Notes under the pieces: model-generated | What the model was told of the DNA's origin: nothing | The model's database searches: none | Seen by the model: the letters and a program-made list of their open reading frames with translations, nothing else | Shown: piece by piece, positions 25,779 through 35,368 of the stretch | Layout of the letters: the number at the start of each line of letters is the position of its first letter | How positions within the stretch are numbered: position 1 is the first letter of the stretch | DNA from: Lachnoclostridium sp. Marseille-P6806 | GTDB lineage: Bacteria > Bacillota > Clostridia > Lachnospirales > Lachnospiraceae | DNA: 64,000 nt | Direction of reading: 5' to 3' | Assembly: GCF_900625025.1 (NCBI RefSeq) | Contig: NZ_LR130584.1 | Coordinates: 1-64,000, forward strand | Program-made: the position numbers and the translations under genes

Positions 25779-26273
25779 TCACTTCGTAATTCTGTCCGCA
25801 ATCGTACTCGCCACGAAGCTGTCCGGTTTGATCTGGCAGTCGTAGCCGCAGGCCCTGATCCAGCCGACCAGCTCGGGGATCAGCTCTCTTGTTTTGCCGT
25901 TCGTACTGTTGCCGGCATCCACATGGATTGCGATCGGACAGTTAAGGTACATCTCCTCGTACTTTTCGTCGCTCTCCATCATTCTCACCAGCTCCTCCGC
26001 CACCCGCAGGCTGTCGTCCGTCTCGATATGCAGCTTGGTTCTGACATCGCGCACCAGCGGCTGCCGCGTGATCTCATAGAAAAAGATCCCGCCGTGCCCC
26101 TCGCAGACGACGGCAATCACCGAGACGAGCTTCGTGTGGTCAAAATTCTGAGAATCCGTACCCACGATGATATGAATCGGCGTGTCGTACTCCATATGCT
26201 TCTGATAGAACATCAGGATCCTGTCCGGAATCTCCGAGATGTCCATTTTTCCATAGGTCGGACTCTTGAACAT
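25779..26273 (-). CDS. YkuK-family RNase H-like protein (DUF458)
   Basis: The protein is 164 residues from the ATG at 26273, which has GGGGAGGGGGCG immediately upstream. An alternative start at 26330 would add 19 residues encoded partly from repeat DNA. It contains the RNase H-like core (IHIIVGTDSQNFD ... VSVIAVVCEG, IAIHVDAGNSTNGKTRELIPELVGWI, KPDSFVASTIADRITK), with conserved aspartates that could bind metal. It is the first gene with host-like composition after the acquired region. Confidence 0.82.
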   Translation of the reverse strand: MFKSPTYGKMDISEIPDRILMFYQKHMEYDTPIHIIVGTDSQNFDHTKLVSVIAVVCEGHGGIFFYEITRQPLVRDVRTKLHIETDDSLRVAEELVRMMESDEKYEEMYLNCPIAIHVDAGNSTNGKTRELIPELVGWIRACGYDCQIKPDSFVASTIADRITK

Positions 26274-26354
26274 CGCCCCCTCCCCGCCGCCACATTCATT
26301 AATCCGGGCAGCACGCACCGAAAAATCCATACAGGCGATTTCTCGGCCGCGATC

Positions 26355-26377
26355 GCATCAGCGTGATTTTTCACACT
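26355..26377 (-). repeat. Partial copy of the structured repeat (arm only)
   Basis: GTGTGAAAAATCA followed by CGCTGATGC on the minus strand matches the 5' hairpin arm of the repeats at 57211 and 59034. The second arm is absent. It lies upstream of the YkuK-like gene in the same orientation as the other copies. Confidence 0.6.
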
Positions 26378-26385
26378 AACTGCTT

Positions 26386-27417
26386 TTATGGCAAACTCCT
26401 GATCTGTAGCACGCTCTGACGGCGCAGAATCTGATATGGCACATTAAACGCGCCTCCGTCAAAATCCGGAGCCGCAAGGTATTCGAGCAGCAGATGCGCC
26501 GCTTTGACACCGGTATCTGGTGTTGCATGGCGGATAGTCGTAAGGGATGGACGGATTGCTCCTGCAAGCTCCGTATCATCCACTCCGGTTACGGAAATGT
26601 GCTCCGGAACCTTAATATGATTGTCATACATGAAATCAATCGCACCTACTGCCATATTATCGCAGGCGCACAGAACAGCCGTGGGCAGAGCGGAGGATTT
26701 TTCATAGATCTCATGCATGCCCCTGTAACCGGCATCAATCGTAAATGCATCCTGAAAAGCAATCATATCCTGACGTATCGGCAGGCTGCATTCTTTCATT
26801 CCTTTCATATAACCGTCATATCTTTTCTTTCCTGCCGAGAGGTCGTGAAGAGGGCCTCCCACAAAAGCAATCTGCCGGTGTCCCATATGATATAAAAAAT
26901 GAACCATATCACAGATAGCCTGTTTGTTGTCCATGTTGACAGAGCTGCATGGAACTTTCAGATCAAATTCCGGTACATCCTGACAGACATAAATGACCGG
27001 TATGTGATTTCTGTGGATCCACATCATATGTTCTCCGGGAATATGGATATTTGCCATGATAACGCCGTCAACCTGCTTGTTCTTCAATACATTAAGAAAA
27101 TGGATCTCTTTCTCGAGCTCCCCGTCGGTTTCACAGATAATGAGATTATACCCAAGCGGCGTGACAACACTATTGATCCCCTGCATAATTCTGCCGAAAA
27201 CATTATTCGATATGTCCGGAAAAAGCACACCAATAAGCTTATTGGATTTATGGGCGGCCTTTTTTGCCGATATATTTGGAATGTAGCCAAGCTCTCTTAC
27301 CGCTTCCATGACCCGGCGGCACGTCTCCGCTGAAACAATGCCGCTCTGATTCATGACTCTGGAAACCGTTGAAATTGAAACGCCTGCAGCTTCCGCAACT
27401 TCATTGATTGTAACCAT
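26386..27417 (-). CDS. LacI-family transcriptional regulator
   Basis: The 343-residue protein has an N-terminal LacI helix-turn-helix and hinge (MVTINEVAEAAGVSISTVSRVMNQSG ... LGYIPNISAKKAAHKSNKLIGVLFPDISN). A sugar-binding periplasmic-like domain follows (about 60-340), with ITGVDDTELAGAIRPSLTTIRH near the C terminus (VTGVDDTELA). The ATG at 27417 has CGGAG upstream and gives the normal family length. It is divergent from the GH32/ABC operon and probably represses it until a sugar binds. Confidence 0.92.
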   Translation of the reverse strand: MVTINEVAEAAGVSISTVSRVMNQSGIVSAETCRRVMEAVRELGYIPNISAKKAAHKSNKLIGVLFPDISNNVFGRIMQGINSVVTPLGYNLIICETDGELEKEIHFLNVLKNKQVDGVIMANIHIPGEHMMWIHRNHIPVIYVCQDVPEFDLKVPCSSVNMDNKQAICDMVHFLYHMGHRQIAFVGGPLHDLSAGKKRYDGYMKGMKECSLPIRQDMIAFQDAFTIDAGYRGMHEIYEKSSALPTAVLCACDNMAVGAIDFMYDNHIKVPEHISVTGVDDTELAGAIRPSLTTIRHATPDTGVKAAHLLLEYLAAPDFDGGAFNVPYQILRRQSVLQIRSLP

Positions 27418-27477
27418 ATAAACTCCGAACGTTGAAAACCCAAAATGAAAGCAAATAGCACAGATCATGAAACTTAT

Positions 27478-27497
27478 GAAAATAGTTGCATATTTTC
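27478..27497. promoter_or_regulatory. Candidate LacI-type operator
   Basis: GAAAATA-GTTGCA-TATTTTC is a perfect 7-base inverted repeat in the divergent region between the LacI gene and the GH32 operon. A second inverted repeat, ATTGCG ... CGCAAT, lies at 27555-27576. Position is suggestive; binding is untested. Confidence 0.4.
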
Positions 27498-27622
27498 AAT
27501 GAAAAGGCAAGAAAACAATGGTTTGCATAATCAAGGGATGAAAACTTTGTTTTAATTGCGTATATTATGCCGCAATAAAATACCGTAGGATATGGGTATC
27601 CTAAATAAGGAAGTGTATCCAC

Positions 27623-29080
27623 ATGAAGAACGTTTTTTATCAGCCAAAGGATGGATGGGTCGGTGACACCATTCCATTCGCACATGACGGAAAGTTTTAT
27701 ATCTTTTATCTTCACGATGAAAGAAAAGGCCATACGGAGGATGAATACGGCTACCGTACCAGCTGGAACCTGTTGGTGACAGAAGACGGCGTCAATATAA
27801 CAGACTATGGCGTGGTTCTGCCGGTTGGCGGATATAACGAAGCGGATTATGCCTGTTATACCGGTTCGGTTATTGAGGATAAGGCCGGAGGCTTTCATCT
27901 TTTTTACACAGCGCAGAATAATTACAATCCCAAATACCATAAGAACGGCCGTCCACTGCAGTTTATTGCCCACGCAACCAGCAGCGACCTGATTCACTGG
28001 GACAAGGATCCAGCGTCAACCTTTGGAGCCGGCGAGTCGATCTATGAGCCGTGGGACTGGCGTGATCCCTATGTGTTCTTCAATGAAGACGACGGCTGCT
28101 ACAACATGCTGCTCGCCGCAAGAACCATAGGTGCAGGCAGCAAAAACGGAGGATGTGTGGGCCTATGCAAATCAAAGGATCTGATCCACTGGAAAGCACA
28201 GCAGCCGTTTTATAGTCCGAAATCCTATATGACGCATGAGTGTCCGGATCTGTTTAAGATGGGCGGCAGGTGGTATCTCGTTTATTCAACCTTCTCTGAG
28301 AAGTTTGTTACACATTACCGCGTTGCCGATTCCATCTGCGGACCATGGATCGCACCAATCGAAGATACTTTTGACGGACGCGCTTTCTATGCCGCCAAGA
28401 CCGCAGCGACAAACGGCAACCGCTTCGCTTTCGCATGGGTTCCCACAAAACGCGGTGACAGCGATTATGGTCAATATGAATGGGGCGGGACACTGATCGT
28501 GCATGAAATACAGCAACAGGCCGATGGAAAGCTGACCGTTCATCCGCCGGAAGCTCTGACAGCATCGTTTCATCAGGAGATCACGCCGCAAGAGCTGACG
28601 GACACCACAGTAAAACTTGTTAATCAGGAAGGCCGCAGGGGAATTGCTGTAAACGGAATGCCTGAAACCTGCATGATTGAAGCCGATATTACGTTTTCAG
28701 AGAATACAAGGTCCTTTGCTCTCGCAGTAAGGCAGGACTCTCTGCTGGAGGAGGGATATTTCCTGCGGCTTGAGCCGTTCTACAATCGAATCGTAGCGGA
28801 TATGTGGCCAAGGCGCCCGGCAGGTGTGAATCAATGGTATATCGACGGCGACAAGCCCTTTATGCTCGAGCTGGAAAGGCCTTTTGATTACAGAAAACTG
28901 GAACAGAATAAAATTCATCTCCGCTTGATTGCAGATGGTTCCATCCTTTGCCTGTATGTTAACGACGAGGTCGCGCTCACAACAAGGGGGTATGTCACAG
29001 AACGTAAACACTGGGGATTTCTGGTGAATGACGGAAGTATAGAAATCTCTGATGTTCATATGTTTTCAAGAGCTGAATAA
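27623..29080 (+). CDS. GH32-like (clan GH-J) glycoside hydrolase, atypical N-terminal motif
   Basis: This 485-residue protein has no signal peptide, so it is cytoplasmic. It has a five-bladed propeller-like N domain with the first catalytic aspartate in KDGWVGDTIPFAHDG (the usual motif is NDPNG). WRDPYVF corresponds to the RDP stabiliser, and HECPDLF to the EC acid/base motif. A C-terminal beta-sandwich begins near residue 340. It probably releases fructose from sucrose-type or fructan oligosaccharides. The divergent first motif suggests a different glycosidic substrate than the GH32 five genes downstream. It is the first gene of the LacI-linked operon. Confidence 0.8.
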   Translation: MKNVFYQPKDGWVGDTIPFAHDGKFYIFYLHDERKGHTEDEYGYRTSWNLLVTEDGVNITDYGVVLPVGGYNEADYACYTGSVIEDKAGGFHLFYTAQNNYNPKYHKNGRPLQFIAHATSSDLIHWDKDPASTFGAGESIYEPWDWRDPYVFFNEDDGCYNMLLAARTIGAGSKNGGCVGLCKSKDLIHWKAQQPFYSPKSYMTHECPDLFKMGGRWYLVYSTFSEKFVTHYRVADSICGPWIAPIEDTFDGRAFYAAKTAATNGNRFAFAWVPTKRGDSDYGQYEWGGTLIVHEIQQQADGKLTVHPPEALTASFHQEITPQELTDTTVKLVNQEGRRGIAVNGMPETCMIEADITFSENTRSFALAVRQDSLLEEGYFLRLEPFYNRIVADMWPRRPAGVNQWYIDGDKPFMLELERPFDYRKLEQNKIHLRLIADGSILCLYVNDEVALTTRGYVTERKHWGFLVNDGSIEISDVHMFSRAE

Positions 29081-29102
29081 ACAGCTCACAAAGGAGGACA
29101 AC

Positions 29103-30446
29103 ATGTTGTACAAAAAGTTTAGAGGTATTGGGATAATGGGACTTGCAACGGCAATGGTTCTGGCAGGCTGCGGCACAGGAGCAGCTTCCGCATCAGAAGC
29201 GCAGACCACAGCAGACGCAGCGGAGGTACAGGAACCCGCTGCGTCTTCCGGAGAGGCAAGAGAGATCCACTATTTCTCTTCCAGATCCGCATCGGACGAC
29301 ACGATGGTCACTCTCCAGGAGATTACGGATGAATATAATGCGCAGGGAGGAAACATCAAGCTCGTCATCGACAGCAATGCGGATCGATCTTCCTATGACC
29401 AGAAGCTGCGTACTATGATCGCGGGCGGCCAAATGCCTGATATGTTTGATCTGGATGCCACACCGTATGCCGTTGAACTGGGTGAGCAGGGAATGCTGGC
29501 AGATATGGATGCATTTCTGGAGGAAATCGGAGAAAAGGACAGTTACATTCCTCTTGCTCTGAATTACGGACGCACTTCGGATGGTAAGCTGTATACACTG
29601 CCTCTGGAGCTTTCCACCGAAATGATCTGGTATAACACGGACATGTTTGCAGACGCCGGCGTGGAAGCACCCAAAACTCTGGATGATCTTCTGGCGGTGT
29701 GCAAAGCATTGCAGGACAAAGGCTATACTCCCTTTGGCATCGGCGGCGGTGATGGCTGGCCTCTCCTCAGGCTCCTTGCCACCTATCCTTTCCGTATGAC
29801 AGGCAATGATTTTCTGAATCAGCTTGCATCCGGTGAAGCGAAAATGACAGATGCCGCAGGCACTGCAGCCTGTGAGTTCATGGCAGAGATAGGCTCTTAT
29901 TTCCAGCCCGGATTCTCTACAACAGACGTTGCAACCGGTCTTAACTTGTTTCTCGGCGGTAAATGTGCCATGTATCCGACCGGCACATGGGAGCTGAACT
30001 ACTTTACCGATGAAAACCGTCCGGAAGAGTTGAACGTAAGCTATTTTTATATGCCTGTATGTGACGGCGCTGTAACAAAACCTAACGAATACTGGGCATT
30101 CGGCGGCATCGGTCTGGCCGTCAACCCGAATGTCTTTGACAATCAGTATAAAGATTACCTGACCTTCATCGTTAAGAATTACAGCCCCGCATACTTTGCA
30201 CACCAGCATCTTGCGCCGCAGAAAGTTGAAACGGACAACACCTCCATGTTTGATCCTCTGTTCCTGCAGGTGATGGATGATACGGCAAAAATCGGCGATA
30301 CGGCAGCACGCCCATGGGATGTTGTACTGAATGAGGATGTCATTGCAACAATCAATGACAATCTGCCCGGTCTGTGTATGGGCGAAGAATCGCCTGAGGA
30401 TTTCGCAGCCGCTGTCGACGAAGCGCTTGAGGCTAACGCGAAATAA
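29103..30446 (+). CDS. ABC transporter sugar-binding lipoprotein (family 1)
   Basis: The 447-residue protein has a lipoprotein signal peptide with lipobox LAGC near residue 20. An alanine/glutamate-rich linker follows, then a family 1 solute-binding fold (IHYFSSRSASDDTMVTLQEITDEYNAQGG, DMFDLDATPYAVELGEQGMLADM, WYNTDMFADAGVEAPKTLDDLL). The ATG at 29103 follows AAAGGAGG. It captures an oligosaccharide outside the membrane and delivers it to the two permeases that follow. The shared ATPase (MsmK-type) is not encoded here, as is usual for such operons. Confidence 0.92.
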   Translation: MLYKKFRGIGIMGLATAMVLAGCGTGAASASEAQTTADAAEVQEPAASSGEAREIHYFSSRSASDDTMVTLQEITDEYNAQGGNIKLVIDSNADRSSYDQKLRTMIAGGQMPDMFDLDATPYAVELGEQGMLADMDAFLEEIGEKDSYIPLALNYGRTSDGKLYTLPLELSTEMIWYNTDMFADAGVEAPKTLDDLLAVCKALQDKGYTPFGIGGGDGWPLLRLLATYPFRMTGNDFLNQLASGEAKMTDAAGTAACEFMAEIGSYFQPGFSTTDVATGLNLFLGGKCAMYPTGTWELNYFTDENRPEELNVSYFYMPVCDGAVTKPNEYWAFGGIGLAVNPNVFDNQYKDYLTFIVKNYSPAYFAHQHLAPQKVETDNTSMFDPLFLQVMDDTAKIGDTAARPWDVVLNEDVIATINDNLPGLCMGEESPEDFAAAVDEALEANAK

Positions 30447-30609
30447 CCATACCGGCCAGTACACATAATAGGTTCCGGATAGAACTGCTGCATTACCAGA
30501 ATCTGACACAAACAGCCGTGAATGAGAACAATGACATCCGCAGCATGTTGTGCAAATTCAGTTTAATGCGGCAGTTCATCCCGTCATAATCGGAGTGAAG
30601 AAAGAAAAC

Positions 30610-31479
30610 ATGAAAGTTCTGCGTGATAAAAAGGCAATCGCATTCTTCCTTCTTCCCGGGCTGATCGTGTATTCCATCATGGTCATGATTCCGATAGGCG
30701 TTTCCGTCTATTACAGTATGATCGATTGGGATGGCATCGGGCCGAAGAAGTTCGTCGGTATAAATAACTTCATCAAACTATTCCGCGACGATGTTTTTGT
30801 AAGAGCATTCAGCAATAATCTGATTTATATAGTGATTGTCATGTCGCTTCAGCTGGGACTGGGCTTTATCATTGCCGTATTGCTGACCTATCTGAAAAAA
30901 GGGAGAGGATTTATTCAGACAGTCTATTATATCCCCTCTGTCATCACTGTGATTGCGATTGCGCAATTGTTTACGAGCTTTTATTCATACGAACCGATCG
31001 GCCTGTTCAATATTTTTCGCGAGTGGATTGGACTGGAACCGATTGCATTCTTAAGCGAATACAAGACAGTATTGGCCGCTGTTGCCTCAGTAGAGGGCTG
31101 GCAGTACATCGGCATTTATATGATTATTTTCTACTCCGCACTTGTATCGGTCTCCCCGGATATTCTGGAAGCCGCCAGAATTGACGGTGCCACAGAGCTT
31201 CAACTTCTGTTCCGCGTCCGGATCCCCTCGATTGCAAACGTAATCATGCTTGCCTGTATCCTGAGTCTTGTCGGCGCGCTTCGCGGTTTTGCCGCTCCTA
31301 TGAATATGACGAAAGGCGGTCCGAACCACCGCTCCGAGATCCTTGCAACATATATGTACAAAAAAGCTTTCACCAGCCGGGACTACGGATATGGCAGTGC
31401 CATTGCTGTCGTGATTGTGGTTCTGAGCATTATCGGCGTTCTCCTGATCAGCCGGTATATGGACAGAGAAGATACGTGA
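30610..31479 (+). CDS. Carbohydrate ABC transporter permease (MalF-like)
   Basis: The 289-residue protein has six transmembrane segments and the EAA loop (EAARIDGATELQLLFRVRIPSI, near residue 195) that contacts the ATPase. The ATG at 30610 gives the family's normal N terminus (KDKKAIAFFLLPGL-like); frame upstream to 30550 has no hydrophobic or conserved content. It lies between the binding protein and the second permease. Confidence 0.92.
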   Translation: MKVLRDKKAIAFFLLPGLIVYSIMVMIPIGVSVYYSMIDWDGIGPKKFVGINNFIKLFRDDVFVRAFSNNLIYIVIVMSLQLGLGFIIAVLLTYLKKGRGFIQTVYYIPSVITVIAIAQLFTSFYSYEPIGLFNIFREWIGLEPIAFLSEYKTVLAAVASVEGWQYIGIYMIIFYSALVSVSPDILEAARIDGATELQLLFRVRIPSIANVIMLACILSLVGALRGFAAPMNMTKGGPNHRSEILATYMYKKAFTSRDYGYGSAIAVVIVVLSIIGVLLISRYMDREDT

Positions 31480-31498
31480 TCGTGACAAAGGATAGAAA

Positions 31499-32338
31499 AT
31501 GAACTATATACTTCGCAACAGACTAAAAAAATTAATCTACTGGTTTGTTATGCTTGCATTTCTGGTCATTCAGGCATATCCGATCCTCTGGCTCCTGTTT
31601 GCAGCTTTTCGCCCGAACATGGAACTGCTGACCGAACCGTTCCGTTTTCCGAAACAACTGACTTCGGAAAACTTTGTGACAATCTTTACCACCAGCCATG
31701 TTCTTACCTATATCAAAAACAGCGCCATTGTCTCCATGATCTCTCTGGCTCTTATTGTGATTCTGAGCTCAATGGCTTCCTTTGCCATTGCGAAGATGAA
31801 ATTCGCCGGAAGCAGAAAAGTCTACCGTTTCTTCCTGATCGGACTTACCGTTCCGTATTCCATAACGTTGATTCCTCTGTTTACCATGTTTGCACGTATC
31901 GGTCTGGTAGATACCAGAATCAGCGTTATCCTGCCTCTTCTGGCATTCCAGCTTCCAGTCTCGGTTATGCTTTTTGTCAATTTTTATGCGTTTATTCCTG
32001 ACGAAATCGTGGAAGCCGCGGTAATCGACGGTGCAAGTATCTATGAAATTTACGCCAAAATCATTATTCCGCTCTCGCTGAACACCATACTGACTGTACT
32101 TGCAATGAACTTTATCACGGTGTGGAATGATTACACTTTTAGTCTGGTTTTCATTAACAGCACGGAGCTCAAGACCATCTCCATCGGACTCACTGATTTT
32201 ATCGGGCCACGGGGACTCAAGGACTGGGGCGCAACGTATGCGGCCATTGCTCTTTCTATTCTTCCAACATTAGCGCTTTATTTCTCTCTGAACACAAAAA
32301 TGACCGCCGGTATGACGCTCGGAGCCGTAAAATCGTGA
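31499..32338 (+). CDS. Carbohydrate ABC transporter permease (MalG-like)
   Basis: The 279-residue protein has six transmembrane segments and an EAA loop (EAAVIDGASIYEIYAKIIIPLSL) near residue 180. It pairs with the preceding permease to form the channel. Its stop overlaps the GTG start of the next gene by four bases (GTGA). Confidence 0.92.
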   Translation: MNYILRNRLKKLIYWFVMLAFLVIQAYPILWLLFAAFRPNMELLTEPFRFPKQLTSENFVTIFTTSHVLTYIKNSAIVSMISLALIVILSSMASFAIAKMKFAGSRKVYRFFLIGLTVPYSITLIPLFTMFARIGLVDTRISVILPLLAFQLPVSVMLFVNFYAFIPDEIVEAAVIDGASIYEIYAKIIIPLSLNTILTVLAMNFITVWNDYTFSLVFINSTELKTISIGLTDFIGPRGLKDWGATYAAIALSILPTLALYFSLNTKMTAGMTLGAVKS

Positions 32339-33867
32339 ATGAATATAAAGCAAGGCAGACAGTGATTCAAAACGCAGAATGCGATCATATTGAAAGTATG
32401 CCCATGACAAAAACACAGGCGATCATTATCCGTCCGCAGCGGCATTTTGCCCTGCGGCATGGCTGGATCAACGATCCCAATGGCCTTGTATGGTTTCGAG
32501 GACGATACCATTTATATTTTCAATGCAACCCCTACGGCAATGAGTGGGGCAAGATGCACTGGGGACATGCCGTAAGCAAAGACCTGATCCACTGGGAAGA
32601 ATGTGTTCCATCTCTGATACCGGATCATTTATACGAGAATTACCAGCGCGGGGGCTGTTTTTCCGGATCAGTCATTGTACATAAAAATCGGCTGTATGCT
32701 TTCTATACCGCTGTCTCGATGCGGGGCGGGCAGCCTGTTCCGGCGCAGTGCATCGCATATTCCGATGACGGATATACGTTCGTGAAGCCTGCGGAAAACC
32801 CCATCATCCCGGAGCGGCCATGTGAAAGCCATGATTTCCGCGATCCGAAAGTCATATTTTACAAGGACCGCTGGCAGATGATTGTCGGGGGCTCGAGCGG
32901 CGATGCCGCAGACCTGAAAAGCCACGGACGCATTTATCTGTATCATTCCCTGGACTTGTTCCATTGGAATTATGATGGAATTCTATATGAGGCGCCGGAC
33001 GGCGAGGGAACCATGTTCGAATGCCCGGATCTTTTTGAAATCAACGGAAAATGGATTATCACTGCATCGCCGATGAATCGCACTGATTTCCGGCCAACAG
33101 TGTATATGACTGGTGTTGTGAATTTCAAAAACTGCCTGTTCTGCAAGGAATATTCAGGAACATTGGACTACGGCCCGCATTTTTATGCTTCACAGGTTTA
33201 TTATGACAGATACCGTCAGCCAGTGTCGATGGCATGGCTGGGAGGCTGGGAATGGATGCCTTGGATCCACGATCACGGGCCGTCAGAAAAAAATGGTTAT
33301 CGGGGCATTCTGTCCTATCCGCGCCTCGTCTCACTGGATGAGAACGGAAGACTACGGATGAAACCGTACATCAATGCACACGGAGGTAAAACACTCGAAG
33401 AAAATGATGCCGCTTCAAGATACGCAGAACAGCTGTCCAGAACAATCTCACGCGGTTCCTCTGCAGAGCTTGTATCCTCCGATGCAGAAAACACGATAAT
33501 ACATTTGCAGGGTGTCATCGAAAAAGGCAAAGCCAGTTCCGCAGTGACTCTCTCTTTATGTGATGAAGACGAGCACAGGATAGAGCTTACTATGGATTTT
33601 CTGTTTGGCAATATCATTGCCAATACAACAGGAGCAGATGTCTGGACTGCGAATGGGATCAAGATTTTCAAGTCTGACATTGAAGATGAAACCGTCATTC
33701 TGTTCGATCTACTTCGGGATGGGAATGTTCTGGAGATATTCCTTTTCGACGGGAAATATAACTACACTTCCATGATTTACCCGACGAACGGCAGGATAAA
33801 AATTCTGATTACAGCGAAAGGCGCACCGATCCGAATCAGATACTCAATCACAGACGATATCCCGTAA
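32335..33867 (+). CDS. GH32 beta-fructosidase / sucrose-6-phosphate hydrolase type
   Basis: The 510-residue GH32 enzyme has all three catalytic motifs: GWINDPNG (nucleophile D, near residue 42), FRDPK and FECPDLF (acid/base E). A C-terminal beta-sandwich begins near residue 360. No signal peptide, so it acts in the cytoplasm on imported sucrose, sucrose phosphate or short fructans. The GTG start has GGAG ten bases upstream and overlaps the permease stop; an internal ATG at 32398 would still keep the catalytic domain. Confidence 0.9.
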   Translation: MNEYKARQTVIQNAECDHIESMPMTKTQAIIIRPQRHFALRHGWINDPNGLVWFRGRYHLYFQCNPYGNEWGKMHWGHAVSKDLIHWEECVPSLIPDHLYENYQRGGCFSGSVIVHKNRLYAFYTAVSMRGGQPVPAQCIAYSDDGYTFVKPAENPIIPERPCESHDFRDPKVIFYKDRWQMIVGGSSGDAADLKSHGRIYLYHSLDLFHWNYDGILYEAPDGEGTMFECPDLFEINGKWIITASPMNRTDFRPTVYMTGVVNFKNCLFCKEYSGTLDYGPHFYASQVYYDRYRQPVSMAWLGGWEWMPWIHDHGPSEKNGYRGILSYPRLVSLDENGRLRMKPYINAHGGKTLEENDAASRYAEQLSRTISRGSSAELVSSDAENTIIHLQGVIEKGKASSAVTLSLCDEDEHRIELTMDFLFGNIIANTTGADVWTANGIKIFKSDIEDETVILFDLLRDGNVLEIFLFDGKYNYTSMIYPTNGRIKILITAKGAPIRIRYSITDDIP

Positions 33868-33884
33868 CGCTGCCTGCCGCCGCA

Positions 33885-34631
33885 TCACTCCAATATTTTC
33901 AGCGGCTTCCAGCGCAGATAGTCCCCCGAAACCAGATGATAGCTTCTCCCGCGGTATTCGCCGTGGATGCTGTCATGAAATCTTCTCTCTCCATGGCAGT
34001 GCGCATAGATCACCTGCTCCGCGCCGTATTCCTCGGCCATATCCGTGAACCCGCTCCGCTCCTCCATAATATTGGTCGGAGGATAATGCAGAAACATGAT
34101 AAATTTGCGGCAGCCATCCTTTTTTGCCAGCTCGAAGGACGTCCGAAGCCTCATCAGCTCCCGCGAAACGAGCTTCTTTGCATGTTCCTCCGCCTCCTCA
34201 TCCCAGCCCGTGATCCGTCCCCGGCGGTCCAGATAAAACGGCCCCTCGAACGTAAATCCCTTGGTGGCGACAAGGGCATAATCCCGGTAGACCGCATAGT
34301 CGTCCTGCAAAAAGGTCAGCTGCGGCTGATACCGTTCATTCAGCTGCCGCGTCTTCTTCACATCCCAGAACATGTCATGATTGCCGCGGGTAAGTATCTT
34401 CCTGCCCGGAAGATCGCAGATATACTGCAGATCCGCCTCGCATTCTGCAAGATTTCTGCCCCAGCTGTGATCGCCCGCGAGCACGAGGGTATCCCGGCCG
34501 CCAAGGAGCTTTTCGCAGTTCTTCCGCAGCTTCTCCTCATGATTCCTCCACACCCGGTCATGGAGCTGTCCCGGCGCTTTCAGCACCGACTGATAATGCA
34601 GATGCAGATCACCGATCGCGTACAAGCTCAT
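33885..34631 (-). CDS. Calcineurin-like metallophosphoesterase
   Basis: The 248-residue protein has the full metal-binding set: GDLHLH, GDHSWG, TRGNHD, FLHYPP and YAHCHG, in order. It should hydrolyse phosphoesters using two metal ions; the substrate is unknown. The ATG at 34631 is chosen because GAGGT is nine bases upstream. It is convergent with the GH32 gene and follows the DUF2812 gene on the minus strand. Confidence 0.88.
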   Translation of the reverse strand: MSLYAIGDLHLHYQSVLKAPGQLHDRVWRNHEEKLRKNCEKLLGGRDTLVLAGDHSWGRNLAECEADLQYICDLPGRKILTRGNHDMFWDVKKTRQLNERYQPQLTFLQDDYAVYRDYALVATKGFTFEGPFYLDRRGRITGWDEEAEEHAKKLVSRELMRLRTSFELAKKDGCRKFIMFLHYPPTNIMEERSGFTDMAEEYGAEQVIYAHCHGERRFHDSIHGEYRGRSYHLVSGDYLRWKPLKILE

Positions 34632-34656
34632 GCGCAGCATACCTCTTCTTCCGGAA

Positions 34657-35054
34657 TTATGTGTTCATCCGGTTTTCGTCCTTTAGCCTTTTCAGCTTGA
34701 TCCCGCAGTATACGATCAGGAAATCGCAGATGACAAACAGAAGACCGAATGTGATGCCCAAGAACAGCCCCAGTCCTCCTTTGCGGAGGCGGCTGCCGCC
34801 GGTTTCCTGAAATATAACCACCCCACACATTTCGCAAAGTACTCCCAGCCGAAATCTTCCATCATCTGCATATATTCGGCGGTCTGCTCCTTATTCCTGT
34901 AATCCAGTCTGTAAATGGTATCCTCCGGCTCGCAGGCCTCAAAAATATAAAAGCACGGAGGAACCATTCTGGCAAGCTTCCAGCCTTTCTTATGCTGCTC
35001 TCTGAGCCAGATTTCCTCCTCGGCGAAATCGGCAATCGAAAAGAAGCGCATCAA
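34657..35054 (-). pseudogene. DUF2812 membrane protein with a frameshift
   Basis: The first ~85 residues (MMRFFSIADFAEEEIWLREQHKKGWKL ... GWEYFAKCVGWLYFRKP) match DUF2812 proteins, which pair with PadR regulators. After YFRKP, near 34800, that frame loses sense. A different frame continues with a proper transmembrane helix (GLFLGITFGLLFVICDFLIVYC) and a basic tail, ending at 34657. One indel in a run of GC-rich triplets (CCGGCGGCAGCCGCC) explains this. It may be a real mutation or a sequencing error. The intact protein would have about 130 residues. Confidence 0.7.
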
Positions 35055-35063
35055 CGTTTTTTT

Positions 35064-35368
35064 TTATGAAATACTTTCTCCTTTACTGTTTTTATACAGC
35101 CTCTCGATTCTTCTGATTTCCGCGGAAAGAATTTCCCGTCCCAGCTCTGTGATCCGGTACAGCTTTCGCTTTTCTTCTTTACGGCAGAAATGAATCAGGC
35201 CGTCTTTCTCCATTTTTGAAAGCGTTCCGTACATGGTTCCCGCGCTGATCGTGACGGCGCCCCGGTCATTTCCTTTACCTGCTGACTGATTCCGTATCCG
35301 TGCTGCGGGGTTTGCAGACAATACAGAATATAAAAGCCGGTCTCTGTCATCGGAACATAGATTCTCAA
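35064..35368 (-). pseudogene. PadR-family regulator with a one-base frameshift
   Basis: The N-terminal part (VPMTETGFYILYCLQTPQHGYGISQQVKEMT) and the C-terminal part (VTISAGTMYGTLSKMEKDGLIHF ... YRITELGREIL) together make a normal winged-helix PadR protein of about 100 residues. They lie in different frames. Restoring one G in the GGGG run near 35262 joins them. The start is probably TTG at 35368 or ATG at 35350. PadR proteins repress the membrane protein encoded with them, here the DUF2812 gene, which is also frameshifted. Confidence 0.72.

Noticed and set aside
29193..30509. A 438-codon minus-strand frame opposite the binding-protein gene
   Set aside because: Cysteine- and isoleucine-rich nonsense; the plus-strand gene has a lipobox and family motifs.
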